Under the pieces are notes generated by a model. The model was not told the DNA's origin. It made no database searches and saw nothing but the letters and a program-made list of their open reading frames with translations. Both the position numbers and the translations under genes were made by a program. Shown here in pieces: positions 28,478 to 38,270 of a stretch of 39,903 bases of DNA (positions are counted from its first letter, which is position 1; every line of letters begins with the position of its first letter). The stretch lies in NCBI GenBank assembly GCA_015065875.1, contig SVPK01000007.1, forward strand, positions 1-39,903, in the 5' to 3' direction. The stretch comes from Oscillospiraceae bacterium (GTDB taxonomy: Bacteria > Bacillota > Clostridia > Oscillospirales > Acutalibacteraceae).

Positions 28478-29728
28478 ATTTTAGAAACCCTTAAATCCCT
28501 TTTAGGGCAGGCAAAGGATATCTCGAAAAATACAATATTGTCCCTTCGTAAGGCAAGTGTTCGCGTTAAGCTCGTCGTAGCTGTTGGCGCAGTATTGCTT
28601 ACAGGCTTTGCTGCAGCTAATATCTGCGGCGTTCAGTTTGCTTATCGCGTTACCTATGAAGGAAAAACTGTTGGCTATGTTGAAAGCGCCGATAGCCTTT
28701 CTGCTATCGAGGGTGCAGCCCTTTCGGGTATAAAGGCCGAGGGAGCCGATTCTTATCTTGATAAGGCCGAGCTTTCGCTTTCTTTAACCGTTGGCTCAAA
28801 AATCAATTCGGCCGAAACGGTTGCCGAGAACATATTAGCTGAAGAAGATTCTTTAACTAAAGTTTCCGTACTTATGGTTGATGGCAAGCCCGCTTTTGCG
28901 GTTTGCGAAAACCCCGAGCTCCTCGAAAACGGTCTTTCATATCGTCTTAATGCGTTTACTGCCGATGATGTAGAGGAAGTAAGCTTTGTTTCAAAGCTTG
29001 AGGTTGTTGAGGGCTATGTTCCGCATTCTGCGGTTGTTGATTATTCGCAGGCAGGAAAATATATCTGCTGTGCCGATGTTAAAACCGTTAAAACCGAAGC
29101 TTATATTGATGAGATTCCTTATGGAACCGAAAAAACCGAGAGCAACGATTATCTTAAAGGCTACGTTAAGATAACAAGTGCCGGCGTTCCGGGACAAGCC
29201 GATGTTGTTGCAAAGGTTACCTGCGTTAACGGTATCGAAACCGAACGCAATATTATTAAGAGCACTACTATTACCGAGCCTGTTGCCCAAAAGCAATTGG
29301 TTGGAACCGCAACCGTTTCCAAAACTTCAAGCACCAAATATGCTTCGTCTAACTCGAAGTTTATGTGGCCGCTCGATAAATCCGCAAGAACAACCATAAC
29401 CTCCTATATGGGTGATGGTCGCGGTCATAAGGGCATTGATATCGCTTGTGCAAAGGGAACCGAAATATATGCCTCTATGGGCGGAACCGTTGCCTATGCT
29501 CATTATCGCAGCGATTACGGTAACTTTGTTGTTATCGACCATGGCAATGGTTACAGAACCGTTTATGCCCATGCAAGCAAGCTGCTTGTTACCAAGGGTC
29601 AGGTTGTTGAAAAGGGCGAAACCATCGCACTCGTTGGTTCAACCGGTCAATCAACCGGCAATCATCTCCATTTTGAGGTTCGTATTAATGATGTTGCCGT
29701 TAACCCCTTAAGCTATGTTAAAAAGTAA
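28478..29728 (+). CDS. M23 metallopeptidase with G5 domain; start proposed at ATT 28478 (first canonical start is TTG 28538)
   Basis: GHKGIDIA...NHLHFEVRIN (HxxxD + HxH); G5-like EAYIDEIPYGTEKTES; N-terminal TM. Confidence 0.92.
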   Translation: MLETLKSLLGQAKDISKNTILSLRKASVRVKLVVAVGAVLLTGFAAANICGVQFAYRVTYEGKTVGYVESADSLSAIEGAALSGIKAEGADSYLDKAELSLSLTVGSKINSAETVAENILAEEDSLTKVSVLMVDGKPAFAVCENPELLENGLSYRLNAFTADDVEEVSFVSKLEVVEGYVPHSAVVDYSQAGKYICCADVKTVKTEAYIDEIPYGTEKTESNDYLKGYVKITSAGVPGQADVVAKVTCVNGIETERNIIKSTTITEPVAQKQLVGTATVSKTSSTKYASSNSKFMWPLDKSARTTITSYMGDGRGHKGIDIACAKGTEIYASMGGTVAYAHYRSDYGNFVVIDHGNGYRTVYAHASKLLVTKGQVVEKGETIALVGSTGQSTGNHLHFEVRINDVAVNPLSYVKK

Positions 29729-29730
29729 TT

Positions 29731-29757
29731 AAAAAAGCCGCAGTTATGCGGCTTTTT
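29731..29757 (+). terminator. Intrinsic terminator
   Basis: AAAAAAGCCGCA-GTTA-TGCGGCTTTTTT. Confidence 0.93.
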
Positions 29758-29781
29758 TGCTTTTTATGGTGGTTTTGAAAC

Positions 29782-29810
29782 TTGACATAATACTATATAT
29801 AGTATATTAT
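29782..29810 (+). promoter_or_regulatory. SigmaA-type promoter of the topoisomerase operon with a palindromic spacer
   Basis: TTGACA, 17 bp spacer, TATTAT; ATACTATATATAGTAT palindrome at 29790-29805. Confidence 0.8.
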
Positions 29811-29839
29811 ATAATAGATAATATATGCGAGGTAGAAGT

Positions 29840-31825
29840 ATGGCAAAAAAGACCACATACGATAACGAAAGTATATCCAGCCTGAAAGGCGCCGATAGAG
29901 TTAGAAAAAGACCGGGAGTTATATTTGGATCCGACGGTCTTGATGGTTGTCAACATTCGGTTGTTGAGATTATCTCCAACTCAATCGATGAGGCCCGAGC
30001 AGGCTATGGCAAAAAAATAATAATAACCCGCTATGCCGACCATTCTATTGAGGTAGAGGATTTCGGCCGTGGCGCACCTGTTGATTATAATACCCGCGAG
30101 CAAAAATATAACTGGGAACTTTTATATTGCGAGCTCTATGCGGGCGGAAAATATAACGAGGAGCAGGGAAGCGGCTATGATTTCTCGTTGGGACTAAATG
30201 GTCTCGGTCTCTGCTCAACGCAGTATGCCTCCGAATATATGGATGTTGAGATTAAACGCGATGGCTTTAAATATAACCTCCATTTTGAAAAGGGCGAAAA
30301 TAAAGGCGGTCTTAAAAAGGAAGAGTTTTCGGGCAAAGCAACCGGAACCCGCACCCGTTGGAAGCCCGACCTCGATGTATTTACCGATATTAATATTCCC
30401 GCCGAATTTTTTGTTGATTTTATTAAGCGCCAAGCTATTGTTAACGAGAATATCCTTTTTGTGTTCCGCAATCAGGTTGGCAATAAGTTTGAAACGCAGG
30501 AATTTATGTATGCCGATGGTATCCGTGAGTATGCAACCGAGGTTGCAGGAAGCGATGCGCTAACCGGCGTTCAACTTTGGCAAACCGAGCGAACCGGTCG
30601 CGACCGCGAGGATATGAATGATTATCGCGTTAAGATAAATGCGGCGGTCTGCTTCTCGAACCGCAACCAAATTAAGGAATATTATCATAACTCAAGTTGG
30701 CTTGAGCATGGCGGCTCGCCCGATAAGGCGGTTAGAAATGCCTTTGTTTATCAGATTGATGCCTATATTAAGCAAACGGGTAAATATAACCGCAATGAAA
30801 GTAAAATAACCTTCGCAGATATCGAGGAATGCTTGGTAATAGTTATATCCTCCTTCTCAACCCAAACCTCCTACGAGAACCAAACCAAAAAATCGATAAC
30901 CAATAAATTTATCTATGAGGCGATGAACGATTTCTTCCGCCGTCAGCTCGAGATTTATTTTATCGAGAATAAGGCCGAGGCCGATAAGATTGTCGACCAG
31001 GTTCTTATAAATAAGCGCAGCCGCGAAAAGAGCGAAAAGGAACGCCTAAATATAAAGAAAACGCTCCAAACCTCGGGCAATGATATGCTCAATCGAATTG
31101 AGAAGTTTGTTGATTGCCGCAGTAAGGATAAGGAGATACGAGAACTCTTTATAGTTGAGGGTGATTCCGCGCTCGGTTCGGTTAAGATGGCGCGCAATGC
31201 CGAGTTCCAGGCCGTTATACCTGTTCGCGGTAAGATTCTTAACTGCCTGAAAGCCGAATACGACCGCATCTTTAAAAGCGAAATTATAACTAATCTTATA
31301 AAGGTGCTAGGTTGCGGAGTTGAGGTTAAATCAAAAGCGAATAAGGACCTTTCAACCTTCGACCTTAATGCTCTGCGTTGGAGCAAGGTTATAATTTGTA
31401 CCGATGCCGATGAGGATGGCTTCCAGATTAGAACCCTTATCTTAACCATGATATATCGCCTTATCCCAACCCTTATCGATGAGGGCAAGGTATTCATTGC
31501 CGAAACCCCGCTCTATGAGATAACAACCAAAGAGAAAACCTATTTCGCCTATGATGAAAAGGAAAAGGCCGATATAATGCAAAATATGGTTGGCGACCAA
31601 AAGTGCAGTATTCAGCGCTCCAAGGGTCTTGGTGAAAACCAGGCCGATATGATGAGCCTTACAACCATGAATCCTGAAACCCGCCGTCTTATAAAGGTTA
31701 ATCCCGAGGAAGCCGAGGCAACCGCCCGTATGTTTGATATTCTCCTCGGCGATGATATTGATGGCCGTAAAGAGATAATAACCGAAAAGGGCTATATGTA
31801 TATAGCCGATGCAGATATCAGTTAA
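29840..31825 (+). CDS. Type IIA DNA topoisomerase subunit B (ParE/GyrB-like, divergent)
   Basis: GHKL motifs EIISNSIDEA and VEDFGRG; QTKKSI; EGDSALGSVKMARN; CTDADEDGFQIRTL. Confidence 0.93.
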   Translation: MAKKTTYDNESISSLKGADRVRKRPGVIFGSDGLDGCQHSVVEIISNSIDEARAGYGKKIIITRYADHSIEVEDFGRGAPVDYNTREQKYNWELLYCELYAGGKYNEEQGSGYDFSLGLNGLGLCSTQYASEYMDVEIKRDGFKYNLHFEKGENKGGLKKEEFSGKATGTRTRWKPDLDVFTDINIPAEFFVDFIKRQAIVNENILFVFRNQVGNKFETQEFMYADGIREYATEVAGSDALTGVQLWQTERTGRDREDMNDYRVKINAAVCFSNRNQIKEYYHNSSWLEHGGSPDKAVRNAFVYQIDAYIKQTGKYNRNESKITFADIEECLVIVISSFSTQTSYENQTKKSITNKFIYEAMNDFFRRQLEIYFIENKAEADKIVDQVLINKRSREKSEKERLNIKKTLQTSGNDMLNRIEKFVDCRSKDKEIRELFIVEGDSALGSVKMARNAEFQAVIPVRGKILNCLKAEYDRIFKSEIITNLIKVLGCGVEVKSKANKDLSTFDLNALRWSKVIICTDADEDGFQIRTLILTMIYRLIPTLIDEGKVFIAETPLYEITTKEKTYFAYDEKEKADIMQNMVGDQKCSIQRSKGLGENQADMMSLTTMNPETRRLIKVNPEEAEATARMFDILLGDDIDGRKEIITEKGYMYIADADIS

Positions 31826-31846
31826 GTTTTTAGAAAGGGGTATTAT

Positions 31847-34084
31847 ATGCCTCCGAGAAAGAAAAAAACCGAGATAAAACCGTCTGCCCCCGTGGCAAAC
31901 GCATATATTGCAGGTGCGGGAACCATAGTCGAGCAACCGATAACCGAAACGCTGGAAATCAACTATATGCCCTATGCGATGAGTGTTATTCTCTCGCGTG
32001 CCATACCCGAAATCGATGGATTTAAGCCGTCACACCGTAAACTCCTCTATACCATGTATGGTATGGGACTGTTAAATGGCGCTAAAATCAAATCGGCCAA
32101 CATCGTTGGTCAAACCATGCGCCTCAACCCTCATGGTGATGCCGCGATTTATGAAACTATGGTTCGTCTAACCGAGGGAAATGAAGCGCTTCTCCATCCC
32201 TTTGTTGAATCAAAGGGTAATATGGGTAAGGCCTATTCGCGCGATATGGCATATGCTGCTCCGCGTTATACCGAGGCCAAGCTTGCTCCCATAGCGGCCG
32301 AGCTTTTCCGCGATATCGGAAGCGATACGGTTGATTTTGTTGATAACTATGATGCTTCCATGCAGGAGCCAACCCTTTTCCCCGTAACCTTCCCAACCGT
32401 TTTGGTTAATGCCAATAAGGGTATCGCAGTTGGTATGGCCAATAATATCTGTCCCTTTAATCTCCGCGAGGTTTGCCGAGCCGAGATTGAATATATCAAG
32501 GATGAGGATGTTAATATCGCCGATTATCTAACGGCCCCTGATTTCCCGGGCGGCGGTGAGCTTTTATATAACCGCGCCGAGATGGAAAAAATATATGAAA
32601 CCGGTCTTGGCAGCTTTAAGGTTAGAGCAACCTATGAGTATGATAAATCTCAAAACTGTATAGATATAAAGCAAATTCCGCCTACAACAACCATCGAGGC
32701 CATCATCGAAAAGATAGTTGAACTCGCAAAGCAGAAAAAGATAACCGAAATCAACGATATCCGTGATGAGACTGACCTTTTGGGTCTTAAAATAACGCTT
32801 GACCTCAAGCGCGGAACCGACCCCGAAAAATTAATGCAGAAGCTCTTTAAGATGACTCCGCTGCAGGATAGCTTCTCCTGTAACTTCAATATTCTCGTCG
32901 GCGGAACTCCCCGCGTTATGGGAATAAAGGAGATTCTCTGCGAGTGGACCGCTTTCAGAGTTGAATGCGTAAAGCGCAGAACCTATTATAATCTAACCAA
33001 GGCAAAGGAAAAATACCATCTCCTTAAGGGCCTTCAAAAAATTCTTCTTGATATCGATAAGGCGATAAAGATTGTTCGCGAAACCAAAGAGGAGCGCGAG
33101 GTTGTTCCCAACCTTATGATTGGCTTTGGAATCGATGAGATTCAGGCCGATTATGTTGCCGAAATAAAACTGCGCCATCTTAACCGCGAGTATATTCTAA
33201 AGCGCTTGGCCGATGTTGAGGAGCTCGAAAAGGAAATAGCCGAGCTCGAGTCTATATTGGGCGACCGCCGCAAGGTGCTTCGCATAATCATAAAGGAACT
33301 CGAGGCAGTTGCCGAAAAATACGGAAACGACCGTAAAACCGCCATTATCTCGGCCGAGGAAAATCAAATTACCCTCGAGGAAGAAAAGGTCGCCGATTAT
33401 CAGGTTCACTTGTTCTTTACAAAGGAAGGCTACTTTAAAAAGATAACCCCGCTTTCGCTTCGTATGAGCGGAGAGCAAAAGCTTAAAGAGGGCGATGAGA
33501 TAACCCAAACCTTCGATTCAAATAATACCCATGAGCTTTTGTTCTTTACCGATAAATGTCAGGTTTATAAATCATCGGTCAATGAAATGGCCGACGGAAA
33601 GGCCAGCCAAATGGGCGAATATATTCCGTCAAAGCTCGGCTTCGATGAGGGCGAGGGAACGGTTTATATGGTTGATACCATCGATTATAAGGGATATATG
33701 CTCTTTATATTTGAAAACGGTAGGGTAGCCAAGGTTCCGCTTGAAGCCTATAAAACCAAAACTAAGCGCAAAAAGCTCATAAATGCCTATAGCGATAAAT
33801 TCCCGCTTTCATCAATTCTGTATATTCCCGAGGACTGCGATGTTCTGCTAACCTCAACCAACGGCAGAATGCTCCTTTTGGGAACGGGAATGTTGGCTCC
33901 GAAGGTAACCAAGGATAGCGGAGGAGTCGCAGTTATGACCCAGAAAAAGGGTCAGCGTCTCTATTCGGCCGAGCTCTATTCGGATGGAATGTTATCCGAC
34001 CCGCATAGATATCGCACCCGTAATCTTCCTGCCGCAGGCGCCATTAAGCGCGATGGCATTTCGGGCGAGCAAATGAAAATATAA
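31847..34084 (+). CDS. Type IIA DNA topoisomerase subunit A (ParC/GyrA-like, divergent)
   Basis: NYMPYAMSVILSRAIPEIDGFKPSHRKLLYTM; NPHGDAAIYETMVRL; catalytic APRYTEAKL. Confidence 0.93.
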   Translation: MPPRKKKTEIKPSAPVANAYIAGAGTIVEQPITETLEINYMPYAMSVILSRAIPEIDGFKPSHRKLLYTMYGMGLLNGAKIKSANIVGQTMRLNPHGDAAIYETMVRLTEGNEALLHPFVESKGNMGKAYSRDMAYAAPRYTEAKLAPIAAELFRDIGSDTVDFVDNYDASMQEPTLFPVTFPTVLVNANKGIAVGMANNICPFNLREVCRAEIEYIKDEDVNIADYLTAPDFPGGGELLYNRAEMEKIYETGLGSFKVRATYEYDKSQNCIDIKQIPPTTTIEAIIEKIVELAKQKKITEINDIRDETDLLGLKITLDLKRGTDPEKLMQKLFKMTPLQDSFSCNFNILVGGTPRVMGIKEILCEWTAFRVECVKRRTYYNLTKAKEKYHLLKGLQKILLDIDKAIKIVRETKEEREVVPNLMIGFGIDEIQADYVAEIKLRHLNREYILKRLADVEELEKEIAELESILGDRRKVLRIIIKELEAVAEKYGNDRKTAIISAEENQITLEEEKVADYQVHLFFTKEGYFKKITPLSLRMSGEQKLKEGDEITQTFDSNNTHELLFFTDKCQVYKSSVNEMADGKASQMGEYIPSKLGFDEGEGTVYMVDTIDYKGYMLFIFENGRVAKVPLEAYKTKTKRKKLINAYSDKFPLSSILYIPEDCDVLLTSTNGRMLLLGTGMLAPKVTKDSGGVAVMTQKKGQRLYSAELYSDGMLSDPHRYRTRNLPAAGAIKRDGISGEQMKI

Positions 34085-34115
34085 AAAAAGAGCCGCCCGC
34101 GAAACGCGAGCGGCT
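34083..34115 (-). terminator. Intrinsic terminator oriented on the minus strand
   Basis: Minus strand reads AGCCGCTCGCG-TTT-CGCGGGCGGCT-CTTTTTTT; no T tract follows on the plus strand. Confidence 0.6.
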
Positions 34116-34207
34116 GTCAGCCGAATTACAAACGCAAGCTTATATAAAATTTCGTCTGACAGTATTATTAATGCCCTAAAAAGCAGAGATAATACTGCTG
34201 CCAATGT

Positions 34208-34236
34208 TTGACAAACAACGAAATTTGATATATTAT
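34208..34236 (+). promoter_or_regulatory. SigmaA-type promoter of valS
   Basis: TTGACA, 17 bp spacer, TATTAT. Confidence 0.85.
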
Positions 34237-34267
34237 ATTGAAACAATAACCGTTTTGGGGGATTCTC

Positions 34268-36901
34268 ATGCAAAAAGAACTTGCAAAAACCTACGACCCG
34301 AATGAGGTTGAGGAACGACTTTATAAATTCTGGCTCGACGGAGGCTATTTCCATGCCGAGGTCGACCAAAACAAAAAACCTTATACAATTGTTATCCCTC
34401 CTCCGAATATAACCGGTCAGCTCCATATGGGCCACGCGCTTGACCAAACTCTTCAGGATATCCTTATCCGTCATAAGAGAATGCAGGGCTATAGCACTCT
34501 TTGGATGCCGGGAACCGACCATGCTTCCATCGCAACCGAGGCTAAAATAGTTGAGGCAATGCGTAAAGAGGGAATCTCAAAGGAAGACCTTGGCCGCGAA
34601 AAGTTTTTAGAGCGCGCCTGGGAATGGAAGGAAAAATACGGCGGAACTATAATTTCCCAGCTTAAAAAACTCGGCTCCTCCTGCGATTGGGAGCGCGAGC
34701 GCTTCACTTTGGATGAAGGATGTTCAAAGGCTGTTCGCGAGGTTTTTGTCCGTCTCTACGAGAAGGGACTGATCTATCGCGGCGAACGCATTATAAACTG
34801 GTGTCCCCATTGCCATACTTCGATATCCGATGCCGAGGTAAGCTATGAGGAGCATGACGGCAACTTCTGGCATCTTCGCTATCCGCTTTCGGATGGTAGC
34901 GGTTGGCTTGAGCTTGCAACAACCCGCCCCGAAACCATGCTGGGCGATACTGCCGTTGCAGTTCATCCCGATGATGAGCGTTATAAAAATCTTATCGGCA
35001 AAACCGTAACCCTGCCGCTTGTCGGCCGTGAGATTCCCGTTGTTGCCGATACCTATGTTGAAATGGATTTCGGAACCGGCGTTGTTAAAATCACCCCGGC
35101 TCACGACCCCAACGATTTCGAGGTTGGTCTGCGTCATGACCTGCCCATCATCAATGTTATGACCGATGATGCAAAAATGACCGATGATTGCGGCAAATAT
35201 AGCGGACTCGACCGTTATGAGGCTCGCAAAGAGATAGTAAAAGACCTTGAAGCAGGCGGCTACCTGGTTAAGGTTGAGCCCATGAAGCATAATGTTGGCG
35301 CTTGCTATCGTTGTAACTCGGTTGTTGAGCCCCGCATTTCCAAACAGTGGTTTGTTAAGATGGAGCCGCTTGCAAAACCGGCTATCGAGTCGGTTAAAAA
35401 CGGCGATATAACCTTAATTCCTTCCCGCTTTGAAAAAACCTACTTCAATTGGATGGAGAACATCAAGGATTGGTGTATCTCGCGTCAGCTTTGGTGGGGT
35501 CACCGTATACCTGCTTGGTATTGCGATGAATGCGGCGAGGTTATCGTTTCGCGCGGCGAGCCAACAGTTTGCCCCAAGTGCGGCAATGTTCATCTCCGTC
35601 AGGATGAGGATACCCTCGATACCTGGTTCTCTTCGGCTCTTTGGCCCTTCTCAACCATGGGTTGGCCCGAAGAAACCTTGGAGTATAAATATTTCTACCC
35701 AACCAATACCCTTGTAACCGGTTATGATATCATCTTCTTCTGGGTTTCCAGAATGATTTTCTCCGGCCTTGAGTATACCGGAAAAGCCCCCTTCAATACC
35801 GTTTTGTTCCATGGTATTGTTCGCGATGCCGAGGGTAGAAAAATGTCGAAATCGCTCGGCAACGGTATCGACCCGTTGCTTGAAATTGAAAAATACGGCG
35901 CCGATGCCCTTCGCTTTACCCTCGCAACCGGCAATAGCCCCGGAAATGATATGCGCTATTCGCCCGAGCGCGTAGGTGCAAGCCGTAACTTCGCTAATAA
36001 GATTTGGAATGCCGCTCGCTTCGTTCTTATGAATTTAGGCGAAAACGAGCCCGCTCCCCATATTCCCGAAAACCTCGCAATGGAGGATAAGTGGATTCTC
36101 TCCAAGTATAACGAGGTTGCCGCGGCAGTAACCCAAAACCTCGATAAATACGAGTTGGGTCTCGCCGTTAGCAAGCTTTATGATTTCATTTGGGATGTTT
36201 TCTGCGATTGGTATGTTGAGATTGCAAAGATTCGCCTTAATGGTGATGATGCCGAGGCTAAAGAAACGGTTAAGGCAGTTCTCGTTTACGTATTCTCAAA
36301 TACTATGAAGCTGCTCCATCCCTTTATGCCCTTCATAACCGAGGAAATTTGGCAGTCTTTGCCGCATGAAGGCGAAACTATTATGATTTCCAAGTGGCCC
36401 GAGGCCGATGAGGCGCTAAACTTCGCCGATGAGGTTGCCGAGTTTGAAAAGATTATTGCGGCCGTTAAGGCGGTTCGTAATATCCGCGCCGAGATGAATG
36501 TTGCTCCCTCGCGCAAGGCAAAGCTCTGCGTTGAAACCTCGTCGCCCGAAACCTTCTCTGCGGGCGCCCCCGTTTTAATGAAGTTGGCAAGCGGCTCTGC
36601 CGTTGAGGTTGATATCGAGCTTTCGCTTCCCGATGCAGTTCGCGTTGTAACCGATGATGCAACCATCTATATTCCTATGAATGAATTGGTTGACTTCACC
36701 GCCGAACTCGCTCGTCTTGAAAAGGAGCTTAAAAAGGCAGAGGAAGATAAAGAGTTCTCCGAGCGTAAGCTTGGAAACCCCGGCTTTGTTGCCAAAGCTC
36801 CGCCCGCCCTTATCGAAACCCAACGCGCCCAGCTTGCAAAAACCCTTGATAAGATTGAAATGCTTAAAGAAAGCATCGAATCTATCAAAAAGCAAATGTA
36901 G
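34268..36901 (+). CDS. valS: Valine--tRNA ligase
   Basis: [15 protein letters not shown] (HIGH), [14 protein letters not shown] (KMSKS), C-terminal coiled coil. Confidence 0.99.
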   Translation: MQKELAKTYDPNEVEERLYKFWLDGGYFHAEVDQNKKPYTIVIPPPNITGQLHMGHALDQTLQDILIRHKRMQGYSTLWMPGTDHASIATEAKIVEAMRKEGISKEDLGREKFLERAWEWKEKYGGTIISQLKKLGSSCDWERERFTLDEGCSKAVREVFVRLYEKGLIYRGERIINWCPHCHTSISDAEVSYEEHDGNFWHLRYPLSDGSGWLELATTRPETMLGDTAVAVHPDDERYKNLIGKTVTLPLVGREIPVVADTYVEMDFGTGVVKITPAHDPNDFEVGLRHDLPIINVMTDDAKMTDDCGKYSGLDRYEARKEIVKDLEAGGYLVKVEPMKHNVGACYRCNSVVEPRISKQWFVKMEPLAKPAIESVKNGDITLIPSRFEKTYFNWMENIKDWCISRQLWWGHRIPAWYCDECGEVIVSRGEPTVCPKCGNVHLRQDEDTLDTWFSSALWPFSTMGWPEETLEYKYFYPTNTLVTGYDIIFFWVSRMIFSGLEYTGKAPFNTVLFHGIVRDAEGRKMSKSLGNGIDPLLEIEKYGADALRFTLATGNSPGNDMRYSPERVGASRNFANKIWNAARFVLMNLGENEPAPHIPENLAMEDKWILSKYNEVAAAVTQNLDKYELGLAVSKLYDFIWDVFCDWYVEIAKIRLNGDDAEAKETVKAVLVYVFSNTMKLLHPFMPFITEEIWQSLPHEGETIMISKWPEADEALNFADEVAEFEKIIAAVKAVRNIRAEMNVAPSRKAKLCVETSSPETFSAGAPVLMKLASGSAVEVDIELSLPDAVRVVTDDATIYIPMNELVDFTAELARLEKELKKAEEDKEFSERKLGNPGFVAKAPPALIETQRAQLAKTLDKIEMLKESIESIKKQM

Positions 36902-36906
36902 TATTA

Positions 36907-36941
36907 AAAGACCGTGTATATTTTTGCACGGTCTTTGATTT
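36907..36941 (+). terminator. Intrinsic terminator after valS
   Basis: AAAGACCGTG/CACGGTCTTT followed by GATTTT. Confidence 0.75.
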
Positions 36942-36956
36942 TAAAGGTATGATATT

Positions 36957-38180
36957 ATGAATTATATTGAAAGCCTTGAATACCTAAAAGGTCTGCCGCG
37001 ATTTCCAACCCATGCGGGACTTGAGCGAATAAAAGAGCTTATGTCCCTTCTCGGCAACCCGCAAAATGATATGAAGTTTATCCATGTTGCGGGAACCAAC
37101 GGCAAGGGCTCGGTCTGCACCATAACCGCAAGTATCCTGTCGTCTGCGGGATATAAAACGGGGCTTTATATTTCGCCATATATTGTTTGCTTTCGCGAGC
37201 GAATCCAAATTGATGGCGAATATATAAGCGAAGAGGATTTTGCCTATCTTGCTTCTCGTGTAAAAGAAACAGGGGTAGAGGTAACCGAATTCGAGTTTAT
37301 AACCGCCGTCGCCTTCCTATATTATAAATATAAAGGATGCGATATTGTTGTTCTCGAAACGGGGTTGGGTGGTCGCTTCGATGCAACCAATGTTTGCGTC
37401 TCTCCGCTTGCCGCCGTTATAACCGGTATAGGTCTCGACCATACTGCCGTTTTGGGCGATAGCATTTCAGCGATAGCGGGGGAGAAGTGCGGCATTATAA
37501 AGCAAGGCTCCCGCGTTTTAACAACCTATAACCAGCATCCCGAAGCGTTGGAGGTTATAAAAAGTCAAGCCGAGGTTATAATACCCGATGTAAACGAATT
37601 AAAGGTTTTATCCTCGGGCCTTACAGGTAACGCCTTTATATATAAAGGTATAGAATATAAAACCTCGCTTCTCGGCGAATACCAAATCGAAAACGCGCTC
37701 CTCGCAATCGAAACCATAAAAGCCATTCCCGTTAAGGTTCAACCTGACCATATAATAGAGGGAGTAGCAAAAGCCCATTTCCCCGCAAGACTCGAACTGA
37801 TTTGCGAAAAGCCTGTCGTCCTGCTCGATGGCGCTCATAACCCGCATGGCGCCGCCGCGCTTGCAAAGGTTCTTCGTGAGCATAAGGGCGCGGCCGCAAT
37901 AATAGGAATGATGGCCGATAAAAATTGCGAAGAGGTTTTATCCAAAACCCTCCCGTATCTATCAAAGGTGATAACCGTAACAGTCGATAACCCTCGAGCC
38001 CTCTCGGCAACTGAACTCGTCCGTATCGCAATAAAGTATTGCCCCGATGTAATGGCCGCCAAAGATACCGACGAGGCATTAGCCCTTACTCGTGGCGAGA
38101 GTGAAGTTTTTATTTTCGGCTCGCTTTATCTCGCATCCGAGATTCGCGAAAAAGCCCGAAAGTTTTATTCATCCCTTTGA
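36957..38180 (+). CDS. folC: Bifunctional folylpolyglutamate/dihydrofolate synthase
   Basis: VAGTNGKGSVCTITASIL, LETGLGGRFDATN, LDGAHNPHGAAAL. Confidence 0.97.
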   Translation: MNYIESLEYLKGLPRFPTHAGLERIKELMSLLGNPQNDMKFIHVAGTNGKGSVCTITASILSSAGYKTGLYISPYIVCFRERIQIDGEYISEEDFAYLASRVKETGVEVTEFEFITAVAFLYYKYKGCDIVVLETGLGGRFDATNVCVSPLAAVITGIGLDHTAVLGDSISAIAGEKCGIIKQGSRVLTTYNQHPEALEVIKSQAEVIIPDVNELKVLSSGLTGNAFIYKGIEYKTSLLGEYQIENALLAIETIKAIPVKVQPDHIIEGVAKAHFPARLELICEKPVVLLDGAHNPHGAAALAKVLREHKGAAAIIGMMADKNCEEVLSKTLPYLSKVITVTVDNPRALSATELVRIAIKYCPDVMAAKDTDEALALTRGESEVFIFGSLYLASEIREKARKFYSSL

Positions 38181-38206
38181 TTCGACAACCGAATATGCCA
38201 AAATCC

Positions 38207-38252
38207 AAAACGGATAAGTCTTATACTAATATGTATAGACTTGTCCGTTTTT
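38207..38252 (+). terminator. Intrinsic terminator between folC and spoIIAA
   Basis: AAACGGATAAGTC/GACTTGTCCGTTTTT, inner TATAC/GTATA. Confidence 0.8.
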
Positions 38253-38270
38253 ATTTTAAGGAGGAATACT

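Noticed and set aside
29789-29806. Palindrome in the parE promoter as a transposon or repeat end
   Set aside because: No second copy or target duplication seen in the window; treated as an operator candidate.
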